Assembly: GCF_040096055.1 (NCBI RefSeq) | Contig: NZ_JBBMFK010000010.1 | Coordinates: 1 to 64,000, forward strand | Reading direction: 5' to 3' | DNA length: 64,000 nt | Source of the DNA: Pseudoflavonifractor intestinihominis | Lineage (GTDB): Bacteria > Bacillota > Clostridia > Oscillospirales > Oscillospiraceae | In this document: piece after piece, positions 24,462 to 32,796 of the stretch | Layout: each line of letters opens with the position of its first letter | Position numbering within the stretch: the first letter of the stretch is position 1 | Program-made: the position numbers and the translations under genes | Notes under the pieces: model-generated | What the model saw: the letters and a program-made list of their open reading frames with translations, nothing else | Told to the model about the DNA's origin: nothing | Database searches by the model: none

Positions 24462-26834
24462 TCAGCCGGTAAAGCCTCCGGTGCACACCCAGTTGTCCCC
24501 CTGCTTCTCCATGCCCCGGAACATCCCCCATCTATACCAGCCGGTATAAGGGCCATCCTCAATTTCCACGAGACCGCTGCCCGCCTGATAGGGGGTATGA
24601 TCCAAATCAGCCACCCGGATGGCCAGAAACTGGATAAAAACAAAGCTGTCCTCTACTCCCGGCTCACAGGCGTTGATGTCCGGTGGGCTGCCCAGTTCCG
24701 CACTATACACCTGGGCATCCAGCACCGCGTACTGGCTGTCCGGCTCCAGCTTCCGCAGGTTCTCCGCCAGCTGCTCGCTCCACACCCAGGCCACCAGGGC
24801 GAAGTCCTGATGGGCCGGGTCATCATCCACCGGCGGAATGTCGTACTTCTCTCTGGCCTCCTCCAGCATCTCAGGTGTGACAATAGTCGCGGCTACTGCC
24901 TCCTTATACTCGACACTGTCGTAGCACTGCCTGGCCTCTGTTCCCGCGTCGTACTCCTGGCCGTCGGACTGGCCGTAATACCAGGTATCCGTGCCGCCGG
25001 TGTGCAGGCGGACCAGGCCGCTGCCCACATAGAACCGGAACCAGTCTCCGTCACTGCTCAGTTCTCCGGTGCCGCTGATATAGATGGACGTATCACACTC
25101 CGGCTCCTCCGCCGGGGCATTCACATAGCTCCAATCCGCCCATGCCAACACACGAGCCGCATTAGATGGATCGGCCGTCACGGTCTTGCGCGTATTTTCG
25201 CCGCCGCTGCGGCGCTCCAGCGTCAGGACAATGGTGCTGCCATCTGGAAACAGCTTCTCCATCGCCTGCTCAATGTCTGTGGAAGCGGCGGGCCGGGCAC
25301 CGGTCTCCCGGGTTCCGCCCCGGTCGGCCAGGTAGTCCTCGCCCATCCGGTAGGTGAAGCCGACGGACTGGGGCTCGCTGCCGTCCCCCTCCGGGGCGGC
25401 GTCCGCCAAAAAGGTCCGCTCCACAAAATCGCTCAGGGCCCAGTTGGGGTCCAGGTCCGCCCAGGGGCTGCCGGTGCTGCCTGTCTCGTCGGCCTGGGCC
25501 TGACACTGGGCGTAGAACTCCTCAGCGGGCAGGTCGGTGTCGGGCAGGACAAAATGCCGCTCTCCCTTTTCGTCGTACCACCGCTCCACGCACCAGATAC
25601 CCCCCTCGCCCTGGGTCACGGGCTGGCAGAGGACAATGGTATAGGTGCGGGCGGTGCTCTCATCAAATTCCGAGCCGTCGGCAGGGGCGTCTGGGTAATA
25701 GGTCACGTCCCGGTGGATGCCGGTATAGCTGAAATCATCCACCAGCACGGCGGAGTTGTCCGGCTCTGTTCCCTCCGTGGGGGACGGGCCGGGGCTTTGA
25801 ATCTCTCCGGTAGGGGAGGGCTCGGGGGTCTCCTGGGGCTGGGCCCCGGTGAAGGTGCACCCCACCGCCACCGCCACAACGACCAGGGCTGCCGCCAGCA
25901 CCCCCGCCGCCCGCCTGGGCTTCCTTGCAATGAGGGCGATCCGCTCCCGCAGCCCTCTGGCTCCCGAGGACATGGTGGTGGCCGTCCGCAGCAGCTCGGT
26001 GGGGTTGGAGCCGGTGGTCACCAGGGACAGCAGGGTGCGGCCGTAGGCCGTCCGCTCCCCCTCACCCAGCAGCCTGATGGCCCCCTCGTCGCAGGACAGC
26101 TCACAGTCCCGCCGGGACAGGGCCGCCGCCAGCCACACCAGGGGATTAAACCAGTAGAGGGCCAGGCAGAGACACCGCACCAGGGCCCAGAACTGGTCGC
26201 CCTGTCGGCGGTGGGTCAGCTCGTGGGCCAGAATGTGCTTCAGTCCGGGGCCCTCGGTGGGGCAGTCGGGGGTCAGATAGATACCGGGTCGCACCAGTCC
26301 GGACAGACAGGGGGACGGCGCGCCGGCGGACACATACACCGGCAGGGGACAGTCCGCACCGGCCAGAGGCCGGGCAGAGCGCACCAGCCTGCGCCGGAAC
26401 ACCAGATTGCTCAACAGAAACCAGCCGCCCACCACGACCGCGCCCGCCAGCCACACCCAGCGGAGGACTGTTCCCAGTTCAACACCCGGCTCCGTGGGCT
26501 GAATCTGGGCCGTCTCCCCGGTCTGGGGCCGGGACGGCGTGGTTACCTTGCCGGTCTGGGGCGTGGCGTTCCCTCCGGTGACGTTCTGGATTTGCCCTGT
26601 CCCGGCGGGGAACTGCTGCTCTGTGCGGCTGATTTGGATAGTCTCCGTCACCGGCTCCACCGCGTTCATCACGCTCACCGGGCTGCTGACAAAGCTCACC
26701 GGCACCAGCAGCCGGACTGCCACCAGCAGCCACAGGGCGTACTGTACCCGCTGGCTGATTTTCCCCCGCAGCGCCAGCCGCAGCAGGGCGATGACCACGA
26801 TGAGCACAGACGAGGTCACCAGGATTTCCGTCAT
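24462..26834 (-). CDS. BlaR1-like M56 membrane metallopeptidase with an unfamiliar sensor domain
   Basis: 790-residue membrane protein. Transmembrane segments lie near 5-22, 32-50, 123-145 and about 315-335. The cytoplasmic zinc-protease domain has H204-E-L-T-H208 in ILAHELTHRRQGDQFWALV and the downstream CELSCDEGAIRLLGEGERTAYG typical of M56. In BlaR1/MecR1 the C-terminal extracellular part is a penicillin-binding domain with an STYK serine. Here the roughly 450 residues after the last membrane segment lack any SxxK/SDN/KTG set, and instead look like a DUF-type secreted domain with a Pro/Thr linker. It likely senses something other than a beta-lactam. ATGA overlap with the blaI-like gene shows coupling. 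Confidence 0.85.
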   Translation of the reverse strand: MTEILVTSSVLIVVIALLRLALRGKISQRVQYALWLLVAVRLLVPVSFVSSPVSVMNAVEPVTETIQISRTEQQFPAGTGQIQNVTGGNATPQTGKVTTPSRPQTGETAQIQPTEPGVELGTVLRWVWLAGAVVVGGWFLLSNLVFRRRLVRSARPLAGADCPLPVYVSAGAPSPCLSGLVRPGIYLTPDCPTEGPGLKHILAHELTHRRQGDQFWALVRCLCLALYWFNPLVWLAAALSRRDCELSCDEGAIRLLGEGERTAYGRTLLSLVTTGSNPTELLRTATTMSSGARGLRERIALIARKPRRAAGVLAAALVVVAVAVGCTFTGAQPQETPEPSPTGEIQSPGPSPTEGTEPDNSAVLVDDFSYTGIHRDVTYYPDAPADGSEFDESTARTYTIVLCQPVTQGEGGIWCVERWYDEKGERHFVLPDTDLPAEEFYAQCQAQADETGSTGSPWADLDPNWALSDFVERTFLADAAPEGDGSEPQSVGFTYRMGEDYLADRGGTRETGARPAASTDIEQAMEKLFPDGSTIVLTLERRSGGENTRKTVTADPSNAARVLAWADWSYVNAPAEEPECDTSIYISGTGELSSDGDWFRFYVGSGLVRLHTGGTDTWYYGQSDGQEYDAGTEARQCYDSVEYKEAVAATIVTPEMLEEAREKYDIPPVDDDPAHQDFALVAWVWSEQLAENLRKLEPDSQYAVLDAQVYSAELGSPPDINACEPGVEDSFVFIQFLAIRVADLDHTPYQAGSGLVEIEDGPYTGWYRWGMFRGMEKQGDNWVCTGGFTG

Positions 26835-27208
26835 GTCTGCTCCTCCTCTCCCTGGTCCAACAGGGCCTGAAGCTCCTTCAGCTCCTCCCTGGAGATACGG
26901 CGGTTTTGCAGCAGGGTGCTCACCATGAGGCCCACGCTGCCATGGTATACCCTTGAGAGCAGGGACTCGGTCTCCGCCACGGCGGCCTCCTCCCGGGCAA
27001 CGGCCGGGCAGAACACCTTGGCCCGTCCCTCCTGCTCCGCCCGGATGAGCCCCTTATCCTCCATCCGGCGCACCACCGTGGACACGGTGCTCTTGGCCCA
27101 TCCGGCGCTCTCACCCAGGGCCCGCACCAGCTCCATCAGGGTGGCCGGCGCTTTCCAGAGCTCCTCCATCACCCGCCACTCTCCGGCGGACAGATTGACC
27201 CGCTCCAT
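26831..27208 (-). CDS. blaI: BlaI/MecI/CopY family repressor
   Basis: 125-residue winged-helix repressor. Visible pattern: LSAGEWRVMEELWKAPATLMELV, WAKSTVSTVVRRMEDKGLIRAE, and the C-terminal dimer region LVSTLLQNRRISREELKELQALL. BlaI-type repressors are cleaved after activation of the M56 partner; that partner is the overlapping downstream gene. Two similar dyads overlap its own promoter (27225-27274), consistent with autoregulation. No beta-lactamase gene is adjacent, so the symbol reflects family only. Confidence 0.9.
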   Translation of the reverse strand: MERVNLSAGEWRVMEELWKAPATLMELVRALGESAGWAKSTVSTVVRRMEDKGLIRAEQEGRAKVFCPAVAREEAAVAETESLLSRVYHGSVGLMVSTLLQNRRISREELKELQALLDQGEEEQT

Positions 27209-27224
27209 ACGATTTCCCCCTTTT

Positions 27225-27274
27225 GGTCTACTCTTGTAACCCTAATGTACCATATCGGTCTACACATGTCAACC
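27225..27274 (-). promoter_or_regulatory. blaI-like promoter with two operator-like repeats
   Basis: Minus strand TTGACA (27267-27272), 17-bp spacer, TACATT (27244-27249). Two 17-18-bp near-copies, GGTCTACTCTTGTAACC (27225-27241) and GGTCTACACATGTCAACC (27257-27274), each dyadic (GTCTAC...GTnACC), flank the -10 and cover the -35. This is where BlaI-family dimers bind; the TACA/TGTA core also fits the family. Confidence 0.65.
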
Positions 27275-27285
27275 ACACAGGCAGC

Positions 27286-27323
27286 AAAAACCGCGCTCCG
27301 GCAGAAATTCTGCCGGAGCGCGG
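27286..27323 (-). terminator. Terminator of the dnaD-dnaI operon
   Basis: A perfect 14-bp stem CCGCGCTCCGGCAG (27291-27304) with 27310-27323, and TTTTT on the minus strand (27286-27290). Confidence 0.9.
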
Positions 27324-27329
27324 CCATGC

Positions 27330-28334
27330 TCAGCTCTTCTGCTTGCGCAGCAGGCGGATGTCCTCTCCGAAGAAGGGGAGCACCCGGTATTCCCCCTCCA
27401 GCCGTGAGGCGATCTGGGGGGCGTACCGCCGCCGCACGTCCTCCATGGACAGGTTGGAGGATATGACGGTCCGCCGGTCGGCGGTGAGGCGGCTGTTGAT
27501 GAGGGTGTACAGTGCGGACTGGACAAAGGGTGTGGTCATCTCGCTGCCCAGGTCGTCCAGGATCAGCAGATCGCAGGACAGGTAGCGCCGGGTCTCGTCC
27601 CGGGCCTCCCGGGTGTCCTCGGCGTCCCGGGAGAACTTTCTGTCCTCAAACCGGGAGAAGATATTCACCGCCGTATCGTACACCACGGAGAACCCGTTCT
27701 CCGACACGGTGCGGGCGATGCAGGCGGACAGGAAGGTCTTGCCCAGCCCCGGCGCGCCGGAGAGGAACAGGTTGTTGAAGTAGAAGCGGCCAAACTTCTG
27801 GGCGTAGTTGAGGCAGATCTCGTAGACCATCTCCATGTTCTCCCGGGGGGAGATGCCGCTGCCCCGCCAGGGGGAGGGGGAGTACACGTCCAGGGAGAAG
27901 GTGTCGAAGGACTGCTCCCCCAGGTCCAGCAGTTTGGACAGCTCCTTGATCTGCTCCTGGGCGCACAGGTTTTTCAGGCACTGGCACATGACCGCCCCAC
28001 GCCAGCCGGTGTCGTTGCACTTGGGGCAGGCGGGCTTGTCGTCCAGGGCGTCGGCGGGGTAGCCGTGGGCCACCAGCAGCTCGGCCCGCTCGGCCTGGAG
28101 GTCCAGGTTCTTGTCCCGCACCGCCCCGATGGCGGGCACCGGGTCGCTGCCCTGCCGGAGGGAGGCGGCGATGATGTCCACGATGGTGCGGCGCAGCTGC
28201 CGGTCGATCTCGGCCACCCGGGGGATGGCGGCGTAGATCTCCCGCCTGCGGGCGTTCTGCTGTTCCTCCCGGCGGCGGCGCCGGTCCTCCAGCCGCTCAG
28301 TGGCTCGGCGGAGCACGTTCTGTTCATAGGCCAT
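27330..28334 (-). CDS. dnaI: DnaC/DnaI-type helicase loader ATPase
   Basis: 334 residues. The N-terminal region (1-110) is charged and helical, then a zinc-binding motif CPKCNDTGWRGAVMCQC (about 101-117), as in DnaI. The C-terminal AAA+ domain holds Walker A GAPGLGKTFLS (about 195), Walker B LLILDDLGSE and sensor region TVISSNLSMEDVRRRYAPQIASRL. DnaI loads the replicative helicase at origins and restart sites. It starts 3 bp after the dnaD-like stop, so the pair forms a primosome operon ended by the terminator at 27286. Confidence 0.88.
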   Translation of the reverse strand: MAYEQNVLRRATERLEDRRRRREEQQNARRREIYAAIPRVAEIDRQLRRTIVDIIAASLRQGSDPVPAIGAVRDKNLDLQAERAELLVAHGYPADALDDKPACPKCNDTGWRGAVMCQCLKNLCAQEQIKELSKLLDLGEQSFDTFSLDVYSPSPWRGSGISPRENMEMVYEICLNYAQKFGRFYFNNLFLSGAPGLGKTFLSACIARTVSENGFSVVYDTAVNIFSRFEDRKFSRDAEDTREARDETRRYLSCDLLILDDLGSEMTTPFVQSALYTLINSRLTADRRTVISSNLSMEDVRRRYAPQIASRLEGEYRVLPFFGEDIRLLRKQKS

Positions 28335-28337
28335 GGC

Positions 28338-29315
28338 TCAGTTCCCTCCCTGTTCCGACTTCTGGCGGGCCAGAAAGTCCTTCATCCACTGGATGTCATC
28401 GGTCATATGGCCCGCGTCCCGGTCGGAACCCGGCCCGGAGGGCGCAGGGGCGTTGGGCCCGGGGGTGCGCATGGGGGCGGCGTCCCCGGTCTCGATCTCC
28501 GCGGGGGTGTGGAGCCCCTTCTGGTGCCAGGACCGGAGGATGGAGTTCATATAGGGCCAGCTCATGGTCTGCTTTTTCAGCACCGTCCGCTCGTAGGCCA
28601 TGCGGATGGCCTCGTCCCCAAAGCCCATGTCGGTCCAGGCGGCGATATACTTCCGCTCCCCGTCCACCGCCGGGCGGCCGGTGATGCCCAGCAGGGAGAG
28701 CACCTGGCCCTCCCGGGTGCGCAGCTCTGCCTGGCGCTTGATGTAGGCGTCGGCGGCCTGGTCGGTGTCCACCCCCAGACGGCGCCACACAAAGGCCTCC
28801 TTGCGGATCTGGCTCATGCGGGGCTTGCGGCCGGGGCCGTATTTCCGCTCCATCTCCTCCACACACCAGCTCACCAGCAGGCAGATCACCTCCGCCGGCA
28901 GGGCCAGGAAGTCGTAGAGGGTGTAGAGGGTCTTCAGGTCGGCGGTGGACAGGATCTTGCCCAGCCGCCGCTGGACCTCCCCCACCAGAGCGGGGAAGGA
29001 GGAATTTTGGTCCTCCAGCTCCCGGGCGATGTCCTCGGCGGTGTACTCCGGCGGCTCCTCCTGCTGGGGCTGGGGCGCGGCCTGGGGCATGGCGGGGGCC
29101 AGGCCCTTGCCGGAGAGCACGTCCCAGGCGGTAGTCAGCCGCCCGCCGTCCCAGCGGAGGGCATTGCCCGCCTCCTCCAGAGAGGCGGCGCCGTTTTTCC
29201 GCAGCAGCCAGAGGTAGAGCAGGGCCGCATCTCCGCTGCCCGACGCGATGAGCCGGTCCGCCGCCTCGGCGGGCATGGCCACCACCCCGCCGGGAAGAAA
29301 CAGATTCGCCGCCAT
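28338..29315 (-). CDS. dnaD: DnaD domain primosomal protein
   Basis: 325 residues from the ATG at 29315, preceded by GGAGGTGATT. Two DnaD/DnaB_2 domains are visible: one around residues 130-200 (DIARELEDQNSSFPALVGEV ... FLALPAEVICLLVSWCVEEM) and one near 205-290, ending with the conserved SWPYMNSILRSWHQKGLHT. The N-terminal 90 residues resemble a winged-helix DDBH1 part. In Firmicutes DnaD/DnaB assemble with DnaA and DnaI to load helicase. A Pro/Ala-rich tail follows. It is the first gene of the primosome operon. Confidence 0.86.
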   Translation of the reverse strand: MAANLFLPGGVVAMPAEAADRLIASGSGDAALLYLWLLRKNGAASLEEAGNALRWDGGRLTTAWDVLSGKGLAPAMPQAAPQPQQEEPPEYTAEDIARELEDQNSSFPALVGEVQRRLGKILSTADLKTLYTLYDFLALPAEVICLLVSWCVEEMERKYGPGRKPRMSQIRKEAFVWRRLGVDTDQAADAYIKRQAELRTREGQVLSLLGITGRPAVDGERKYIAAWTDMGFGDEAIRMAYERTVLKKQTMSWPYMNSILRSWHQKGLHTPAEIETGDAAPMRTPGPNAPAPSGPGSDRDAGHMTDDIQWMKDFLARQKSEQGGN

Positions 29316-29357
29316 GCAATCACCTCCAGAGAAAGCTTGTCCAATCAGGTATCCTTT

Positions 29358-29386
29358 ATTGTACATGAAAAGGGCGGGAAGGTAAA
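29358..29386 (-). promoter_or_regulatory. Promoter of dnaD-dnaI
   Basis: Minus strand TTTACC (29381-29386), 17-bp spacer, TACAAT (29358-29363), about 43 bp before the start codon. Confidence 0.6.
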
Positions 29387-29430
29387 CAGGGAATCTGCGT
29401 CGCCCTCTTTTGCGTTCCGCCCAGAACAGA

Positions 29431-29460
29431 CAGAGGCCGGACCACACGGCCCGGCCTCTG
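29431..29460 (-). terminator. Hairpin after ftsH
   Basis: A 10-bp stem CAGAGGCCGG (29431-29440) with 29451-29460, plus two more pairs inside. The minus strand continues TCTGTTCTG, a weak U-tract. Confidence 0.6.
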
Positions 29461-29472
29461 AAGCGTACGGTA

Positions 29473-31689
29473 TCAGTGGGGCAGCTCCCCGTCTCCGCCG
29501 GAGCGGGGCTTGCCCTCGGGGGGAATCTGGCTGTTCCCGGCGGAGCTGTCCTCCGTCTCCCCGGGCATGGGGATCACGTCGGGGGTCTTGACCTCCTTGG
29601 CGGCCCGGCGGGCCTCCTCCCGCTCCAGCATGGCGGCATAATTGTCCGCCTGGGACGGGTCCCGGCCCTCCAGGATGGCGATCATCTCCGCGCCGGTGAT
29701 GGTCTCCTTCTCCAGCAGGTAGGCCACCACCTTGTCCATGTCCTCCCGGTTATCCTTGATGACCTGGACGGCCTGGCGGTAGCACTCCTCCAGGATGTCG
29801 TGGACGGCGGCGTCCACGTCGGCGGCGGTGTTCTGGGCGCAGTCCATGCCGTATCCGCCGTCCAGATACTGGCTGCGGCGGGAGGCCAGGCCCATCATGC
29901 CGAAGCGGTCGCTCATGCCGTACAGGGTGACCATGCTGCGGGCCACGCTGGTGGCGTCCTGGATGTCCTGGGACGCGCCGTTGGTCATGGTGTTCAGCAC
30001 CACCTGCTCGGCGGCACGGCCGCCCATGGACACGGTGATCTTGGCCAGCAGCTCATCCCGGGTGCGCAGCTCGGTCTTGTCCTCCTCGGGCATGAGGAGG
30101 GTGTAGCCCAGGGCGCCCTGGGTGTGGGGCACGATGGTGATCTTCTGCACCGGCTCGGAGTTCTTCTGCTTGTAGGCCACCATGGCGTGGCCCACCTCGT
30201 GGTAGGCCACCAGCTTCTTCTCGAACTCGGTGAGCACGCTGCCCTTTTTCTCGGTGCCGGCGATGACCAGCTCAAAGGCGGTGAGCAGGTCCTGCTGGTT
30301 GACGGCCTTGCGGCCCATACGCACGGCCCGGAGGGCGGCCTCGTTGACCAGGTTGGCAAGGTCCGCGCCCACGGTGCCCGCGGTGGCGATGGCGATCTTT
30401 TTCAGGTCCACGTCGTCGCTCAGGCGGATGTTGCGGGTGTGGACCTGGAGGGTGGCCAGACGGCCGGCCAGGTTGGGCCGGTCCACGATGATCCGGCGGT
30501 CAAACCGGCCGGGGCGGAGCAGAGCCTGGTCCAGCACCTCGGGCCGGTTGGTGGCGGCCAGCAGGATGACGCCCTTGGTGGGGTCAAAGCCGTCCATCTC
30601 GGCCAGCAGCTGGTTGAGGGTCTGCTCCCGCTCGTCGTTGCCGCCGGAGAAGCGGTCGTTGCGGCTCTTGCCGATGGTGTCGATCTCGTCGATGAACACG
30701 ATGCAGGGGGCCATCTTGCTGGCCTCCTTGAACAGGTCGCGGACACGGCTGGCGCCCACGCCCACGTACATCTCCACAAAGTCGGAGCCGGAGATGGAGA
30801 AGAAGGGCACGTTGGCCTCGCCTGCCACGGCCTTGGCCAGCAGGGTCTTGCCGGTGCCCGGAGGGCCCACCAGCAATGCGCCCTTGGGCAGCTTGGCGCC
30901 GATCTCGGTGTACTTCTGGGGGTTGTGGAGGAAGTCGATGATCTCCACCAGGCTCTCCTTGGCCTCGTCCTGACCGGCCACATCCTTGAAGGTGACGCCG
31001 GTCTTTTTCTCCACGTACACCTTGGCGTTGGCCTTGCCCACGCCGCCCAGGCCGCCGCCGCCCATCTTGCTGGACATGAAGCGGAACAGGAACACCATGG
31101 CCACCACCATGATGATGAAGGGCAGGACCATCTGCACCAGGGCGCTGAGGATGACGGTGCTGCTGCTGACCACGGCGGTGCCGTACTCCACGCCGTGCTC
31201 ATCCAGCAGGTCGATGATGGAGAAGTCGTTGAAGGGGGGCGCGGTGACCGCCGAGGTGTAGGCGCCCGTCTGCTGGGTCAGCAGGGCCAGGCCGCCCACC
31301 TGCTGGGTCAGCTGATTGCCGGTGCTCTGGCTGTCGCTGGTCTGGGGGGGCGTCCAGTCCTCCGCCGGGGCCTCCCCGGTGGTCAGGTCGATGATGGTCA
31401 CGTCCCCGTCCTTGGTCTTCTGGACCGCGCCCAGGCCGTTCTTCAGGTCAATGACCAGCTGGTTGCTCTGGACGTCCACGCTCTCCACGTAGTCCTGCCG
31501 CACCCACTCCCGGAAGGTGGAGTAGGGGATCTCCACGTGGTCCGACCCCTCGAAGAGGGAGAAGGCGGACTGGAGCAGCAGCGTCAGAATCAGCGCCCAG
31601 AGGATGATGGAGATGAGCCCCACAAGATTTTTCTTGTTGTTGGGGCCGCCGCCGTTTTGGTTGTTGCGTTTCTGGTTATCGGGCTTCAA
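29473..31689 (-). CDS. ftsH: ATP-dependent zinc metalloprotease FtsH
   Basis: Membrane-anchored AAA protease for quality control. Two transmembrane segments (near 22-42 and 180-205) flank an extracytoplasmic domain of about 140 residues. The AAA module has Walker A VGPPGTGKTLLAKAVAGE, Walker B CIVFIDEIDTIG and SRH ATNRPEVLDQALLRPGRFDR. The protease zinc site is H497-E-V-G-H501; the usual Ala is Val here, but the HExxH is intact. No ATG fits the start; I chose the TTG at 31689 (8 bases from AAGGAGG), with a GTG at 31692 the alternative. The C-terminal tail is Pro/Glu-rich. About 738 residues. Confidence 0.95.
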   Translation of the reverse strand: MKPDNQKRNNQNGGGPNNKKNLVGLISIILWALILTLLLQSAFSLFEGSDHVEIPYSTFREWVRQDYVESVDVQSNQLVIDLKNGLGAVQKTKDGDVTIIDLTTGEAPAEDWTPPQTSDSQSTGNQLTQQVGGLALLTQQTGAYTSAVTAPPFNDFSIIDLLDEHGVEYGTAVVSSSTVILSALVQMVLPFIIMVVAMVFLFRFMSSKMGGGGLGGVGKANAKVYVEKKTGVTFKDVAGQDEAKESLVEIIDFLHNPQKYTEIGAKLPKGALLVGPPGTGKTLLAKAVAGEANVPFFSISGSDFVEMYVGVGASRVRDLFKEASKMAPCIVFIDEIDTIGKSRNDRFSGGNDEREQTLNQLLAEMDGFDPTKGVILLAATNRPEVLDQALLRPGRFDRRIIVDRPNLAGRLATLQVHTRNIRLSDDVDLKKIAIATAGTVGADLANLVNEAALRAVRMGRKAVNQQDLLTAFELVIAGTEKKGSVLTEFEKKLVAYHEVGHAMVAYKQKNSEPVQKITIVPHTQGALGYTLLMPEEDKTELRTRDELLAKITVSMGGRAAEQVVLNTMTNGASQDIQDATSVARSMVTLYGMSDRFGMMGLASRRSQYLDGGYGMDCAQNTAADVDAAVHDILEECYRQAVQVIKDNREDMDKVVAYLLEKETITGAEMIAILEGRDPSQADNYAAMLEREEARRAAKEVKTPDVIPMPGETEDSSAGNSQIPPEGKPRSGGDGELPH

Positions 31690-31770
31690 CACTTTGCCCT
31701 CCTTGTTCTCAGAATCCCGAACCGGCAAAGGCCGGAAAATCAGGATATTTCTTAGTGGAAACTGTCTGTC

Positions 31771-31799
31771 ATTTTACCACAGACAACTATGAATTACAA
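31771..31799 (-). promoter_or_regulatory. Promoter of ftsH
   Basis: Minus strand TTGTAA (31794-31799), 17-bp spacer, TAAAAT (31771-31776), giving a leader of about 75 bases. Confidence 0.55.
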
Positions 31800-31974
31800 G
31801 GAAGCCCCCGGCGGAAAGCTGTAAACTTTCTATGAAGGGTAGGGTTCGCGGCGGGAATTTTCCCCCTGACGGACGGCGTTTTTTTCATCCGGCGGGGATT
31901 TTTGTCTTTTTCTCTACAGTGGAATGTGCTATACTGTTTCTATCTATGGACTGAACAGAAAGGCTGGACATGCC

Positions 31975-32751
31975 ATGCGAGAGCAGAAGGACCGCAGAAG
32001 AGAGCCGGAGGCCGAGGCCGACGGCATGATCGAGGGCCGCAACGCGGTCATGGAGGCCCTCCGGGCGGGTACGCCCATCGACAAGATTTTCCTGGCCAGG
32101 GGTGAGACCGATGCCACCCTGGGCCATATCGCCTCCACGGCCCGGGACAAGGGCATCGTGGTGGTGGAGGCCGACCGGCGGAAGCTGGACGGCATGAGCC
32201 GTACCCACGCCCACCAGGGGGTGGTGGCCATAGCCGCCGTGCGGGAGTACGCCACCGTGGACGACATCCTCAACGCCGCCCGGGAGAAGGGGGAGCCCCC
32301 TCTCATCGTGGTGTGCGACGAGTTGAGCGACCCCCACAACCTGGGCGCGGTCATCCGCACCGCCGAGTGCGCCGGAGCCCACGGGGTCATCATCCCCAAG
32401 CGGCGCTCCGCCGGGCTCACCGCCGTGGTGGCCAAGACCTCGGCGGGCGCGGTGTCCTACGTGCCGGTGGCCCGGGTGCCCAACCTGACCGCCCTGCTCA
32501 AGGAGCTCAAGGACGAGGGCCTGTGGATCTTCGGCACCGCCGCCGACGGGGACACCAACCTCTACGACGCCGACCTGAAGGGCCCCGCCGCCATTGTCAT
32601 CGGCAGCGAGGGGGACGGCATGGGCCGTCTGGTGTCCCAGCAGTGCGACTTCAAGGTCAGCATCCCCATGAAGGGCAGGCTCAACTCCCTCAACGCCAGC
32701 GCCGCGGCGGCCATTCTGCTGTACGAGGCGGTGCGCCAGCGGGGGCTGTAA
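31975..32751 (+). CDS. rlmB: 23S rRNA (guanosine-2'-O)-methyltransferase RlmB-like
   Basis: 258-residue TrmH/SpoU-class SPOUT methyltransferase, modifying 23S rRNA (G2251 in E. coli). The N-terminal substrate-binding domain begins at GMIEGRNAVMEALRAG; the SPOUT domain contains motif 1 DPHNLGAVIRTAECAGAHGVIIP, motif 2 AIVIGSEGDGMGRLV and motif 3 IPMKGRLNSLNASAAAAILLYEA, forming the knotted SAM site. The start at 31975 is chosen by homology; a -10 TATACT lies at 31930-31935. It is followed 45 bp later by an unusual membrane protein on the same strand. Confidence 0.92.
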   Translation: MREQKDRRREPEAEADGMIEGRNAVMEALRAGTPIDKIFLARGETDATLGHIASTARDKGIVVVEADRRKLDGMSRTHAHQGVVAIAAVREYATVDDILNAAREKGEPPLIVVCDELSDPHNLGAVIRTAECAGAHGVIIPKRRSAGLTAVVAKTSAGAVSYVPVARVPNLTALLKELKDEGLWIFGTAADGDTNLYDADLKGPAAIVIGSEGDGMGRLVSQQCDFKVSIPMKGRLNSLNASAAAAILLYEAVRQRGL

Positions 32752-32796
32752 CCCCGCCCTGCCCCAACCACACCCCAGAAAAAGGACGAAGGCCCT

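Noticed and set aside
24408..26870. 820-codon plus-strand open frame opposite the M56 gene
   Set aside because: Antisense shadow without start signals; the minus-strand frame carries the HELTH zinc site and overlaps blaI by ATGA.
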